Source of the DNA: Spinactinospora alkalitolerans
GTDB lineage: Bacteria > Actinomycetota > Actinomycetes > Streptosporangiales > Streptosporangiaceae
Reading direction: 5' to 3'
Length of the DNA stretch: 64,000 nucleotides
NCBI RefSeq assembly: GCF_013408795.1
Contig: NZ_JACCCC010000001.1
Coordinates: 3,720,001 to 3,784,000, forward strand
Part shown: piece after piece, positions 50,219 through 59,124 of the stretch
Position numbering within the stretch: the first letter of the stretch is position 1
Layout: each line of letters begins with the position of its first letter
Made by a program: the position numbers and the translations under genes
The notes under the pieces: generated by a model
Seen by the model: only the letters and a program-made list of their open reading frames with translations
The model's database searches: none
Told to the model about the DNA's origin: nothing

Positions 50219-50896
50219 ATGAGCATGGACATCGCACAGACCTCCCCGGCGGCCGACTACCCGGCGACCGCACGCACGACCCCGACCCGACACCTCGAAC
50301 GCGCCCACTACGACCGCGCGACCGTGCACGCCATCCTGGACGCCGACTTCGTCTGCCACATGGGCTTCGTCGCCGACGGACTCCCCGTCGTCCTGCCCAC
50401 CCTCTACGCCCGGGTCGGCGAGCGCCTCTACATCCACGGCTCCACCGGCAGCCGCCCCCTGCGCTCGGCCACCGACGGGCTCGACGTCTGCCTCACCGTC
50501 ACCCTGCTGGACGAGCTGGTCCTGGCCCGCTCGGCGGTGCACCACTCCGTCAACTACCGCTCGGTCGTCGTGCACGGCCGCGCCACCCGGGTGACCGACG
50601 AGGCCGAACTCACCCTCGCCCTCGACGCCCTGGTCGACCACGCGGTGCCCGGCCGCGCCGCCGACTGCCGGCCCGCCGACGCCAAGGAGCGCGCCAAGAC
50701 CGCCGTGCTGCGCCTGGACCTGGCCGAGGTCTCGGCGAAGGTCCGCGCCCAGGGCGTCGGCGACGAGCCCGAGGACATGGACCTGGCGCACTGGGCCGGG
50801 CTGATCCCGCTCGACCGCGTCATCGGGACCCCGGTCCCCGATCCCGCCGTGCCTGAGGGCACGGCCCTGCCCGGCTACCTCCGGCACCTGGGATAG
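50219..50896 (+). CDS. Pyridoxamine 5'-phosphate oxidase (PPOX)-fold flavoprotein
   Basis: 225 residues. HAILDADFVCHMGFVADGLPVV opens the split barrel (the family stretch, partly quoted), LYIHGSTGSRPL is the FMN phosphate loop, and NYRSVVVHGRATRVTDEAE continues the barrel. Such FMN or F420 proteins reduce or bind many small molecules. There is no ribosome site and the palindrome abuts the start, so the mRNA is probably leaderless. The start codon could also be ATG 50225. Substrate unknown. Confidence 0.88.
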   Translation: MSMDIAQTSPAADYPATARTTPTRHLERAHYDRATVHAILDADFVCHMGFVADGLPVVLPTLYARVGERLYIHGSTGSRPLRSATDGLDVCLTVTLLDELVLARSAVHHSVNYRSVVVHGRATRVTDEAELTLALDALVDHAVPGRAADCRPADAKERAKTAVLRLDLAEVSAKVRAQGVGDEPEDMDLAHWAGLIPLDRVIGTPVPDPAVPEGTALPGYLRHLG

Positions 50897-50996
50897 CCGA
50901 CCGCCCGGCGGCCCCGCGCGGCCCGGCGCGCTTCCCCGACCGGAGCGCCACGCGCGGACCCGGACCGCGGGGGCGAGAACCGCTACCCTCATCGGC

Positions 50997-52172
50997 GTGG
51001 CCGACACCGATGCGAACACCTGCAACTTCCCCGGCTGTAACCGCCCCGTCCCGCGCGGCACGTCGCCGGGCCGGCCACCGGAGTACTGCGACCTGCCCGA
51101 GCACACCCGCTGGCGCGCCTGGCGGGAACGGCAGCGGCTGCAGCAGGAGGCCGAGGAGCGCAGGCGCGACATCGAGGGCGGCAAGGAGGACGCGGCGCGG
51201 CGGGAGCAGCCGGCCGGAGCCGCCCTCTCCGGCGCCGGCTCCACCCCGGTCAGCGACGCCCGACTGCGCGCCGACGAGCTGCTGACCCGGTTCGCGGTGC
51301 AGGCCGAGCAGCTCACCTCGACGCTGACCGCCGCGACCGAGGCGTTCTCGGCGATGACCGATCCGGCCAACGCCGAGGCCCAGGTGGAGGCCGCGCGCGT
51401 GGACGCGGCCCGCCGGGTGGCGGAGGCCGACGGGGGCCGGCTGACGGCGGAGAACCGGCGGCGCGAGGCCGAACAGGCCGGGAAGCGGGCCGAGGAGGCC
51501 GCGGCATCGGCCATCGCCGCGGCCGGCTCCGCCGAACGCATGGCCGACGAGGCGATCTCGGCCCGCGACGGCGCCAGGACCGAACGGGACGCTGCGCTGG
51601 AGCGGGCCCGGCTGGCCGAGGAGGAGCGCGACACCGCCGCCGCCGAACGCGACGCCGGGCTGGCGGAGGCCGAGCAGCGGGCGCGCACGGCCGAACAGCA
51701 GGCCGCCGAGCGGGTGGAGCGGGAGCGCCTGCGCGCGGAGCGGCGGCTCGCCGAGGCCGCCGAGCAGGCGGCTGCGCAGCAGGCCCGCCTGGAGGACCGG
51801 CTGGCCGAGGAGACCCGGGCCAAGGAGGAGGCGCTGCGCCGCGCCGAGCGCGCTGAGTTCGCCACCGAGCGCGCCGAGGCCGGGACCGGCGAGGCGCGGG
51901 CCGAAGCCGAGCGGCTGGCGGGCGACCTGGACCGGCTCCGCCGCGGTGCCGAGGAGGAGCGCGAGAGGTCGCGCGCCGAACTGGCCGATCAGCGCGACAC
52001 CGCCGCGCGGTCCCTCGCCGAGGCGAAGGAGGCCGCCGCCCACCGCCTGGCGGCGGTCGACGACGCCAGGGCCCAGGCCATCCGCCGCGCGGAACGCGCC
52101 GAGGCCCAACTGGACGACGCCCTGGCCGAGTTGAAGCGCCTGCGCGCACCGGAAAACCCCAGCCGATCCTGA
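50997..52172 (+). CDS. Long coiled-coil protein with N-terminal Cys/His motif
   Basis: 391 residues from GTG 50997, with TACCCT (50983-50988) just upstream, so probably leaderless. Residues 8-38 carry a Cys/His cluster (CNFPGCNRPV, YCDLPEHTRW) that could bind zinc. Residues about 80-385 are an almost unbroken Ala/Glu/Arg coiled coil (e.g. ERARLAEEERDTAAAERD). It resembles KfrA-like or replication-fork-associated actinobacterial proteins only in composition. No signal peptide. Function unknown. Confidence 0.85.
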   Translation: MADTDANTCNFPGCNRPVPRGTSPGRPPEYCDLPEHTRWRAWRERQRLQQEAEERRRDIEGGKEDAARREQPAGAALSGAGSTPVSDARLRADELLTRFAVQAEQLTSTLTAATEAFSAMTDPANAEAQVEAARVDAARRVAEADGGRLTAENRRREAEQAGKRAEEAAASAIAAAGSAERMADEAISARDGARTERDAALERARLAEEERDTAAAERDAGLAEAEQRARTAEQQAAERVERERLRAERRLAEAAEQAAAQQARLEDRLAEETRAKEEALRRAERAEFATERAEAGTGEARAEAERLAGDLDRLRRGAEEERERSRAELADQRDTAARSLAEAKEAAAHRLAAVDDARAQAIRRAERAEAQLDDALAELKRLRAPENPSRS

Positions 52173-52213
52173 CCTTGAGGTTCAACCTCGACCACCGAAG
52201 GCTTGAAGCTCAG

Positions 52214-52359
52214 CCCCAGGAGGGATCCGCGGTGACCGGGCGATCCTCTCGCACGCCACCCCTCCTGGGGCGGACCTTCACGACTCCCTGGGGTCGAGGT
52301 ACGCGTGCCCTCGTCCCGCACGCCATCCCCCTGGGGTGGGCCTACACAACCCCAGAGTC
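52214..52359 (+). other. Structured intergenic RNA region
   Basis: Two strong folds in tandem: CCCCAGGAGGG (52214-52224) pairs with CCCTCCTGGGG (52260-52270), and GACTC plus TGGGGT (52282-52294) pair with ACCCCA plus GAGTC (52349-52359). GCGTGC/GCACGC fold inside the second. It lies after the coiled-coil stop and before the promoter of the FUSC gene, so it is probably a compound terminator; an attenuator is possible. Confidence 0.45.
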
Positions 52360-52421
52360 GGACCTCTGTGAGTTCATCGCCGGACACCGGGCCGGGGTGC
52401 GCCCCTCCTACCATTGGGATT

Positions 52422-54536
52422 GTGCGTGATCAGGAGGCGGCAGCCGACGACCAGGACGACGACCCCAAGCAGGCCGAGCCCGAATGGAGGCCGCCCGCGC
52501 GGATCCGGCCGAAAGTCGCCGAGCGGCCCCGGCAGCGGGTCGACCTCAAGGCGCTCTTCGGGTTGGCGTCGGGCGGATGGGCCTGGACCACGGCGGTCAA
52601 GGCGACCGCCGCCATGGGGCTCTCCTTCACCTGCGCCGCCCTGCTGCTGGATCCCTCGACCGGCGCCCTGGCCGCGCTGGGGTCCATGACGGTCCTGTAC
52701 GAGAAGAACACCCCCTACGTCCACCGCGCCGTCGCGCTCGCGCTCGTCGGTCTGGGGTTCGTCCTCAGCGTCGCGCTCGGCTCACTGGCCTCGCTCACCC
52801 CCTGGACCGCGGCCGTCGCCATCGGGCTGGTCGCCGGGGTCGCCACCTGGATCTGCCAGGCGCTGCGGGTGGACAAGCCCGGCGCGCTGTTCTTCGTCCT
52901 GGTCTGCGCCATCTCCACGATCGTCCCCGGCGGCGTCGCCATGGTGCCGACCCACGCGGGGGTGGCCGCCATCGGTGCCGGCATCGGCTGGCTGGTGTCG
53001 ATGACCGGGGCGCCCTTCCGGAGCCGGCACCCCGAGCACCGCGCGGTCGCCGACGCCTTCCGGCAGCTCGCCGCGCTGCTGCGGGCCATCGGAACGCCGA
53101 AACTGGACCACGTCCAGCACGACGCCTCGCTGGCGGTGGCCGAGGCGTGGCGGCTCGTCCTGCTCGCGCAGACCCGCGGCTACCGCGACACCCCCGCGGC
53201 GGCCCGGCTGCGGGCCCTGCTGCGCTGGGTCTCCGACATCCACCTCGCGGCCACCGAGGTCTCGATGGCCCGGACCGAACCGCTGCCCGCCGTCGCCGCC
53301 GACTTCGCCGAAGGGCTGGCCGCCGCGGTCGGCAAGCCGGAGCTGTGCCCGGACCCCGCGAGGCTGGACGAGGTCCGCAAGGGGCTGCGCCCGCGCTCCC
53401 TGGAGTCCCGGCTCTACAGCCACCTGGCCCGCGCGGCCCCGACCGCGCGCAAGCGCGACCACGAGATCAACGGGCGCGGCGGCGTGCTGTACGACACCCG
53501 CTATCCCTCCATCGCCGATTCGCTGCGCTCGGCGCTCAGCCGCGACTCGCTGGTCCGCCCGACCACGCTGCGCATGGGGATAACGGTGGCGGCGGCCGGC
53601 CTGCTGGGCATCGCCCTGGGAGCCGACCGGTTCTACTGGATCTCCATCACCGCGACGGCGGTGCTGCAGGGCGGCAACGTGGTGCTGACGGTGAACCGGT
53701 CCACGCAGCGGGCGCTGGGCACCGCCCTGGGCGTCTTCATCGGCGCCGGGCTGCTCATGCTGGAACCGCCTCTGCCCGTCGTGATCGCCGCGGCGGCGGT
53801 CTTTCAGGGGCTCACCCAGCTGGTCGTCGGCCGCAACTTCTTCTACGCCAGCATCCTGATGACGCCGATGGCGCTGCTGCTCGCCCATACCGCCGCGCCC
53901 TACCCGGTGGAGCAGCTGGCCGAGTCGCGCGTCATCGACACCGTGATCGGCTCGGCCGCGGGCATGCTCGGCGCTGTGCTGCTGTGGCGCAAGGCGTCGG
54001 CGTCGCGGCTGCCGCAGACCATCATCGAGGTGCTCGACGACGCGCGCACCGTGGTCACCGAGGTGCTCGACCCCGACGTCAGGATCAGCCCGGAGCGGCG
54101 CTACCGGCTCCGCCGCGACCTGCGGGCCGACCTGCTCAGCCTGCGCGGCGTCTACGACAGCGCCGTCGGCGACGTGCCGCGCGCCCGGACCACCCAGCCG
54201 CTGTGGCCGGTCGTGATCGCGACCCAGCGGACCGGCTACCTCGCGCTGTCGGCGCTGGCCCTGGAGGATCCACCGCCGGCCGCGCACATCACGCTGCAGC
54301 GGGTGGACCTGGCGTTCAGGGAGCTGCGCGCGGCGATGCAGGAGGAGCGCGCGCCCCACCTCGGCGCGCTGCCGAGGCTGGTGGACTATCCGCGGATCAA
54401 CATGGAGCTGCGGGCGCTGTCCTCGTCGATGCGCACCGCCGTGGCCGAGGACGAGCGCGGCGCGGAGAAGGAGCGGCAGCTCCGGGCGCAGCGCGAGCAG
54501 CGCCGCGCCCGGGAGGAGTCCGACGCCGACCTGTGA
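52422..54536 (+). CDS. FUSC family membrane protein, two membrane modules
   Basis: 704 residues from GTG 52422. TACCAT (52409-52414) lies seven bases before, so a leaderless message is likely and the longer frame is ignored. Two sets of membrane helices (about 60-200 and 380-530) each end in FUSC-type segments, e.g. LQGGNVVLTVNRSTQRALGTALG. A soluble helical domain follows each. FUSC/YccS-like proteins are proposed efflux carriers. About twice the length of the relative at 28048. Confidence 0.88.
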   Translation: MRDQEAAADDQDDDPKQAEPEWRPPARIRPKVAERPRQRVDLKALFGLASGGWAWTTAVKATAAMGLSFTCAALLLDPSTGALAALGSMTVLYEKNTPYVHRAVALALVGLGFVLSVALGSLASLTPWTAAVAIGLVAGVATWICQALRVDKPGALFFVLVCAISTIVPGGVAMVPTHAGVAAIGAGIGWLVSMTGAPFRSRHPEHRAVADAFRQLAALLRAIGTPKLDHVQHDASLAVAEAWRLVLLAQTRGYRDTPAAARLRALLRWVSDIHLAATEVSMARTEPLPAVAADFAEGLAAAVGKPELCPDPARLDEVRKGLRPRSLESRLYSHLARAAPTARKRDHEINGRGGVLYDTRYPSIADSLRSALSRDSLVRPTTLRMGITVAAAGLLGIALGADRFYWISITATAVLQGGNVVLTVNRSTQRALGTALGVFIGAGLLMLEPPLPVVIAAAAVFQGLTQLVVGRNFFYASILMTPMALLLAHTAAPYPVEQLAESRVIDTVIGSAAGMLGAVLLWRKASASRLPQTIIEVLDDARTVVTEVLDPDVRISPERRYRLRRDLRADLLSLRGVYDSAVGDVPRARTTQPLWPVVIATQRTGYLALSALALEDPPPAAHITLQRVDLAFRELRAAMQEERAPHLGALPRLVDYPRINMELRALSSSMRTAVAEDERGAEKERQLRAQREQRRAREESDADL

Positions 54537-54566
54537 GCCGCCGCGCCTTCCGGGGAGGCCGAAGCG

Positions 54567-55235
54567 CTACCGGTCGGCGATGAGGGCGAACGCCCGCACC
54601 GGGAAGGTGCCCAGGCCGCGCACCTTCACCGGGACGGCGAAGAACTGGAAGCCGGCGGCGGGCAACTGGTCGAGCAGGCAGAGGTGCTCGACCACGGGGA
54701 TCCCGGCCGCGAGCAGCGCCGAGTGCGCCGGGCGCGCGCCGCCGCTCTCCGGCGAGGTGTCGTCGATGTTGACCGAATCGATGCCGACGAGCGCGGCGCC
54801 CGCCTCGACCAGCGCCTTCGCGCCCGCCTCGGTGAGGTGGGGGTGCTCGGGCGAGCCGTAGGCCTCGGTCCGCCAGTAGCGGTCCCAGCCGGTGCGGATC
54901 AGCACCGCCCTGCCGGCGACGTCGACCCCCTTCAGCGCCTCGGGGCCGACCGCGCGCTCGGTGGCGTCGATGACCGCCCCGTCCAGCCCGGCGACCTTGT
55001 CCAGTTCGAGGTCGGCGAGGTCGGAGCCGTCGCGGTAGCGGTGGGCCGGGGTGTCCAGGTAGGTGCCGGTGTTGGCCACCATCGAGATGCGCCCGATGTG
55101 GAACTCGGTGCCGGGCGCGTAGTCGCGCCGCGATTCGTCGAAGGACAGGTGGTCCTCGACGACCGGCGCGGGCAGCCCCGGGTAGGTCGTCATGCCCGCC
55201 ACGATCTGGTGGCTCAGGTCGGCCAGATGCGTCAT
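54567..55235 (-). CDS. Cyclase family protein (kynurenine-formamidase-like fold)
   Basis: 222 residues from ATG 55235 after GAGAGGGCGAGG. LSHQIVAGMTTYPGLPAP and ANTGTYLDTPAHRY are the family core. The usual metal-binding HGTHxDxPxH reads NTGTYLDTPAH here, a variant found in one branch; Asp and the last His remain. It probably hydrolyses a cyclic amide or ester, or is an isatin-hydrolase-like enzyme. No tryptophan genes are nearby. Confidence 0.88.
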   Translation of the reverse strand: MTHLADLSHQIVAGMTTYPGLPAPVVEDHLSFDESRRDYAPGTEFHIGRISMVANTGTYLDTPAHRYRDGSDLADLELDKVAGLDGAVIDATERAVGPEALKGVDVAGRAVLIRTGWDRYWRTEAYGSPEHPHLTEAGAKALVEAGAALVGIDSVNIDDTSPESGGARPAHSALLAAGIPVVEHLCLLDQLPAAGFQFFAVPVKVRGLGTFPVRAFALIADR

Positions 55236-55459
55236 GCCTCGCCCTCTCTTCTTCGCTCCGGCCCCGCGCCCGGCCCCGGCGGCGTGGCGGGGCCCGTGCG
55301 GAGACGGCGACGACAACGTTCGCCCCCTCAGAGGTCTAGACCAAACTCTAGCGCGGACGTCGCCGGTCACGAGGGTGGACGCGCGATCCGCCGCGCACCC
55401 CGGCGGCGCTAGAGTTCGGTGCGACGAAGAACCGCCGCGACGAAGAGGAGGGACGCACC

Positions 55460-56140
55460 GTGTCGCTGTACGGGGCCGTCAGGACGGTCATCGCGCCGGC
55501 CACCCGGGCGCTGTGGCCGCTCCGGGTGGAGGGCCTGCACCACATCCCCGCACAGGGGCCGGTGATCCTGGCGAGCAACCACCTGTCCAACATCGACCCC
55601 CTGTTCCTCGGCGTGGTCGTGCCGCGCCAGGTTCTCTTCATCGCCAAGCAGGAGCTGTTCGCCGAGGGCAACCCCGCCCAACGGGCGTTCGCCCGGGCGC
55701 TGCGCGCGATCGGGCAGTTGTCGGTCGACCGCCGTCCGGGGCAGAGCTCCCAGGAGGCGATGGACAACAGCCTGAAGGTGCTCGCCGAGGGCAACGTGTT
55801 CGGGATCTTCCCCGAGGGCACGCGCTCCCCCGACGGGCGGCTCCACCGGGGGCAGACCGGCCTGGCCTGGCTTGCGCTGACCTCGGGCGCGCCCGTGGTG
55901 CCGACCGCGCTCTCCGGCACTCAGCGCATCCTGCCCCGAGGCCGCAGGGTCCCCTCCTTCCGCCGGATCGGGATCCGCTTCGGCCCGCCCGTGGACCTGT
56001 CGGCGTGGGCGGGGCAGGCCGACCGGGCCAGGGCCAGGCGCGCGGCCACCGACGCCATCATGGCCGACATCCAGCGGCTGTCCGGACAGGAGCAGGTGCC
56101 CCGGTTCGCGGCCTCGGTCAAGGCCGAACTGGGGCGCTGA
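55460..56140 (+). CDS. 1-acyl-sn-glycerol-3-phosphate acyltransferase family protein
   Basis: 226 residues from GTG 55460 after GAAGAGGAGGGA. Acyltransferase motifs: NHLSNID (NHx4D), FIAKQELF, FPEGTRSPDGR and VVPTALSGT. The protein transfers acyl chains to lysophosphatidate at the membrane. It lacks an obvious N-terminal membrane helix, common among actinobacterial members. Which of several paralogues it is cannot be told. Confidence 0.92.
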   Translation: MSLYGAVRTVIAPATRALWPLRVEGLHHIPAQGPVILASNHLSNIDPLFLGVVVPRQVLFIAKQELFAEGNPAQRAFARALRAIGQLSVDRRPGQSSQEAMDNSLKVLAEGNVFGIFPEGTRSPDGRLHRGQTGLAWLALTSGAPVVPTALSGTQRILPRGRRVPSFRRIGIRFGPPVDLSAWAGQADRARARRAATDAIMADIQRLSGQEQVPRFAASVKAELGR

Positions 56141-56169
56141 GGGCGCGGCCCGGGCACCGGGCCGCGCCC
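56141..56169 (+). terminator. Terminator hairpin after the acyltransferase gene
   Basis: Perfect 13-bp stem GGGCGCGGCCCGG/CCGGGCCGCGCCC with a 3-nt loop, starting at the base after the stop codon. Confidence 0.75.
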
Positions 56170-56377
56170 GCTCCCCCTCGACCATTTCCCACTTTCCGTG
56201 TTCCCACCCCAACGCTGGGTCACAACGGTTTAGAGTTGCCGTAGATAGGGCGTGTTCGGCGCACGGCGTCGCGCGAACGCGCCCACGACCGGTCCCCTCT
56301 TCCAGTCGGTCCCTCCCGGCCGCGCCGCCACGGCGGCGCACGCCGGTGACGGTTCCACGAGCGGGGAGGTCACAGCG

Positions 56378-56950
56378 GTGAAACGGCTCAGTCGACTGCG
56401 TTTCGCGGTTTTTCCGGACAACGGGCTCTTCCGCGTCTACGGCCTGGGCGCCAGGCCCGGCCGGGGCGAGGTCCCGGAGCTGTCCGGCGGCTCACTGCTC
56501 GCCTGCGGCTACGACCACCTGGAGTTGAGCACTCTGCAGGGCAAGGTCGACGTCACCGTCGTCCTTGAGGAGTGGGACGGCGATCCGGACGCCGGGCCGC
56601 CTCCTGCCGACGAGGGCCCGTGGGAGGAGACCGCTGCCGCAACGGTGTTCCTGCGCGGCTACGTCACCGTGGGCACCGACGCCTCGGGGCGCGCCATGGG
56701 AACCCGGCTGGCCGGCGGCACCGGCCGCTACCGCGTCGAGGTCGGGGCGCGGCACCGGCACGCGGTGGCGGAGCGCTATGATCGGCTCCTCCAGCGCTAC
56801 CGCGACCTGCACTCCGAGGAGTTCCGGGTGGCCGAGCAGGACCTGCGCGGGCTGGAGGAGTTCCTCATCCGGCTGTGGCCGATGGCCGCCGCGGACGGGG
56901 ATCCCCCGCACGGAGGCGGCGTGAGTTACCCCACAGCCGTTTCGGGCTGA
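56378..56950 (+). CDS. Hypothetical protein
   Basis: 190 residues from GTG 56378, chosen because GGGGAGG lies about ten bases upstream. Not recognised. FAVFPDNGLFRVYGLGARPG is near the start. The middle is predicted mostly beta, with acidic loops (LEEWDGDPDAGPPPADEG), and the C-terminal third has an amphipathic helix (AERYDRLLQRYRDLHSEEF). No signal peptide or membrane helix. It stands alone between terminators. Confidence 0.65.
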   Translation: MKRLSRLRFAVFPDNGLFRVYGLGARPGRGEVPELSGGSLLACGYDHLELSTLQGKVDVTVVLEEWDGDPDAGPPPADEGPWEETAAATVFLRGYVTVGTDASGRAMGTRLAGGTGRYRVEVGARHRHAVAERYDRLLQRYRDLHSEEFRVAEQDLRGLEEFLIRLWPMAAADGDPPHGGGVSYPTAVSG

Positions 56951-57082
56951 GAGCGGCCCTTCCGGGTGTTTGACCCGGGTGAGGGCGGCTTTCCTCCGCT
57001 GACGTGCGGAGAGAGGCCACGACCCGGATCGAAGTGGCGCGGCGGTCCGCGCGGGCGGAGAGTTGCCTACCTTTATAGTCGG

Positions 57083-57128
57083 TTTAGTGGGACACTCTCG
57101 TCCTGTAGATTAGGCTAGCCTAGCCTTC
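57083..57128 (+). promoter_or_regulatory. Promoter with IdeR-like box upstream of the ferredoxin reductase gene
   Basis: TTTAGT (57083-57088), 17 nt, TAGATT (57106-57111). TTAGGCTAGCCTAGCCTTC (57110-57128) follows; it matches the IdeR consensus at about 15 of 19 positions and contains the perfect palindrome TAGGCTAGCCTA. It suggests iron control of the reductase. Confidence 0.62.
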
Positions 57129-57208
57129 TTAAACGCGTCGTGCACGACATGGCGCGCGGCACGACTCTTCCTGCGTCCGTGCCGCACGATTAGACGCGAA
57201 GGATGGAG

Positions 57209-58585
57209 ATGTCAATGACGCGTCCACTGCGAGTGGGCATCGTGGGGTCGGGACCCGCGGGTATCTACGCCGCTGATCTGTTGACCAAGGACGACACCCT
57301 GACCGCTAGCGGAACGCCGCTCAGCATCGACATTCTGGACAAGCTCCCCTCCCCCTACGGGCTGGTCCGCTACGGCGTGGCGCCCGACCACCCGCGGATC
57401 AAGCAGATCCAGGGGGCCCTGCACAAGATCCTCGACAAGCCGGGGATCCGCTTCCTCGGCAACGTCAACTACGGCGTGGACCTCAAGCTGGAGGACTTGC
57501 GGCGCCACTACGACGCGATCGTCTTCGCCACGGGCTCCGACCGCGACCGCCCCCTCGACATCCCGGGGGCCGACCTGCCGGGCAGCCACGGCGCCGCCGA
57601 CTTCGTCTTCTGGTACGACAGCCACCCCGACGTGCGCGACACCTGGAAGGTCGACGGCAGCAGCGTCGCGGTCATCGGCGCCGGCAACGTCGCGGTCGAC
57701 GTCGCCCGGATCCTCGCCAAGGACGCCGACGACCTGCTGGCGACCGACATCACCGACAACGTGCACCAGGGGCTGCGGACCAAGCAGGTCACCGACGTGC
57801 ACGTGTTCGCGCGGCGCGGGATCGCCCAGGGCAAGTTCACCCCGATGGAGCTGCGCGAGCTCGACAAGCAGCCCGGCGTCGAGGTGATCGTCTACCCAGA
57901 GGACTTCGAGCTGGACGAGGCCGCCCTCGCCGCGATCGAGGAGTCCAACCAGGTCAAGACCAACGTCAAGGTGCTGCAGAACTGGGCGATCCGCGACCCC
58001 AGGGGCGAACCGCGCCGCCTGCACCTGCACTTCCTGCACCGGCCGGTGGAGATCCTCGGTGACGAGCGCGTCAGCGGCCTGCGCACCGAGCGCATGGAGC
58101 TGACCGGCGACGGCAACGTGCGCGGCACCGGCGAATTCGTCGACCACGAGGTGCAGGCCGTCTACCGCGCCATCGGCTACCTCGGCTCCCCGGTCGCCGA
58201 CCTGCCCTTCGACGAGGAGCGCGGCGTCATCCCCAACGACGGCGGCCGCGTGCTCGACCTGGACGACCGGCCCGTCCCCGGCGTCTACGCCACCGGCTGG
58301 ATCAAGCGCGGCCCCGTCGGCCTCATCGGCCACACCAAGGGCGACGCCCTGGAGACCGTCGGCAACCTGGTGGCCGACCGCGCGTCGTTCACCCCCGCGC
58401 CCGAGCCCGACCCGGAGGCGTTCACCCGCCTGCTCGACGAGCGCCGGGTGCCCTTCACCACCTGGGAGGGCTGGCAGCGGCTGGAGGCGCACGAGGAGTC
58501 CCTCGGCGAGTCCCGGGGCCGCAAGCGCGTCAAGGTCCTCGACCGCGAGGAGATGACCCGGATCTGCCGCGACGAGCCGGCCTGA
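57209..58585 (+). CDS. fprA: FprA-type NADPH-ferredoxin reductase (adrenodoxin-reductase family)
   Basis: 458 residues. FAD site GIVGSGPAGIYAADLL, NADPH site VIGAGNVAVDVARILAKD, and the RRGIAQGKFTPMELREL and GWIKRGPVGLIGHTKGDA segments are typical of FprA. It passes electrons from NADPH to ferredoxin for P450 and iron metabolism. Start ATG 57209 is chosen by AAGGA five bases before; 57203 and 57215 are alternatives. The IdeR-like box upstream fits iron control. Its TGA (58583-58585) is the first part of repeat A4. Confidence 0.94.
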   Translation: MSMTRPLRVGIVGSGPAGIYAADLLTKDDTLTASGTPLSIDILDKLPSPYGLVRYGVAPDHPRIKQIQGALHKILDKPGIRFLGNVNYGVDLKLEDLRRHYDAIVFATGSDRDRPLDIPGADLPGSHGAADFVFWYDSHPDVRDTWKVDGSSVAVIGAGNVAVDVARILAKDADDLLATDITDNVHQGLRTKQVTDVHVFARRGIAQGKFTPMELRELDKQPGVEVIVYPEDFELDEAALAAIEESNQVKTNVKVLQNWAIRDPRGEPRRLHLHFLHRPVEILGDERVSGLRTERMELTGDGNVRGTGEFVDHEVQAVYRAIGYLGSPVADLPFDEERGVIPNDGGRVLDLDDRPVPGVYATGWIKRGPVGLIGHTKGDALETVGNLVADRASFTPAPEPDPEAFTRLLDERRVPFTTWEGWQRLEAHEESLGESRGRKRVKVLDREEMTRICRDEPA

Positions 58586-58707
58586 TCGGATTTTGACCGC
58601 CGCGTTCGCGGGGTGGGGCTTCCAGGGCTCGGGCCTGCGGTGCCGCCGGCGGCCTGCGCGCACTGCGACAGCCGGCCCCCTGCGCGAACGCGACCGTCGG
58701 ACATCGG
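58582..58707. repeat. Interspersed repeat family A, copy A4 (reversed)
   Basis: 126 bp, reverse orientation to A1-A3. Left end TGATCGGATTTTGACCGCCG and right end CGAACGCGACCGTCGGACAT form the terminal inverted repeat with GCGTTCGC cores. The first bases supply the fprA stop codon. Confidence 0.8.
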
Positions 58708-59124
58708 TGGGTCCGGATCCGGCCACACCGCGATCCGACCGCGTCACACCTGGTGAGGGCCCCGCCCCGGCGCGGGGCCCGCGCTGTTTCCGGCCCGGCT
58801 CCCCCGTTCCCCTCGCTACTGTGAGCCAGGTAACCGGGATTTCCTCCGGGGGAGGAGGAACATCCCCCGGCCCCGATAAGTTAGAGTCACTGGTGGTCGG
58901 TGTGGTAGCAAGTGTCCCCCGGGCCTCACCTATAGCCTTCGCGGAATACCGCGTGCGGCTCCCGCTCCGGCGGGTGACCGCACGGCCTCGGAGCCGCGTT
59001 GTGCACCGCGCCGAGAGGCGACCGCCACACCGGCCACACATCTTCTCGCCCGTGCCCCGCGCCTTCATCGGACCATGAGGACGCGGGGCACGGTCGTCTC
59101 GGGTGCAGGGAAGGACGCGATCGC
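58708..59124. other. 417-bp intergenic region upstream of the penicillin-binding protein
   Basis: It holds the fprA terminator (58757-58780) and further non-coding sequence. An inverted TCCTCC-GGGGGAGGA lies at about 58839-58853. TATAGC at about 58931-58936 is a possible -10. I see no gene here; short frames are Arg/Pro-rich. Confidence 0.45.
58757..58780 (+). terminator. Terminator hairpin after fprA
   Basis: GGGCCCCGC (58757-58765) pairs perfectly with GCGGGGCCC (58772-58780), followed by GCGCTGTTTCC. Confidence 0.68.
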
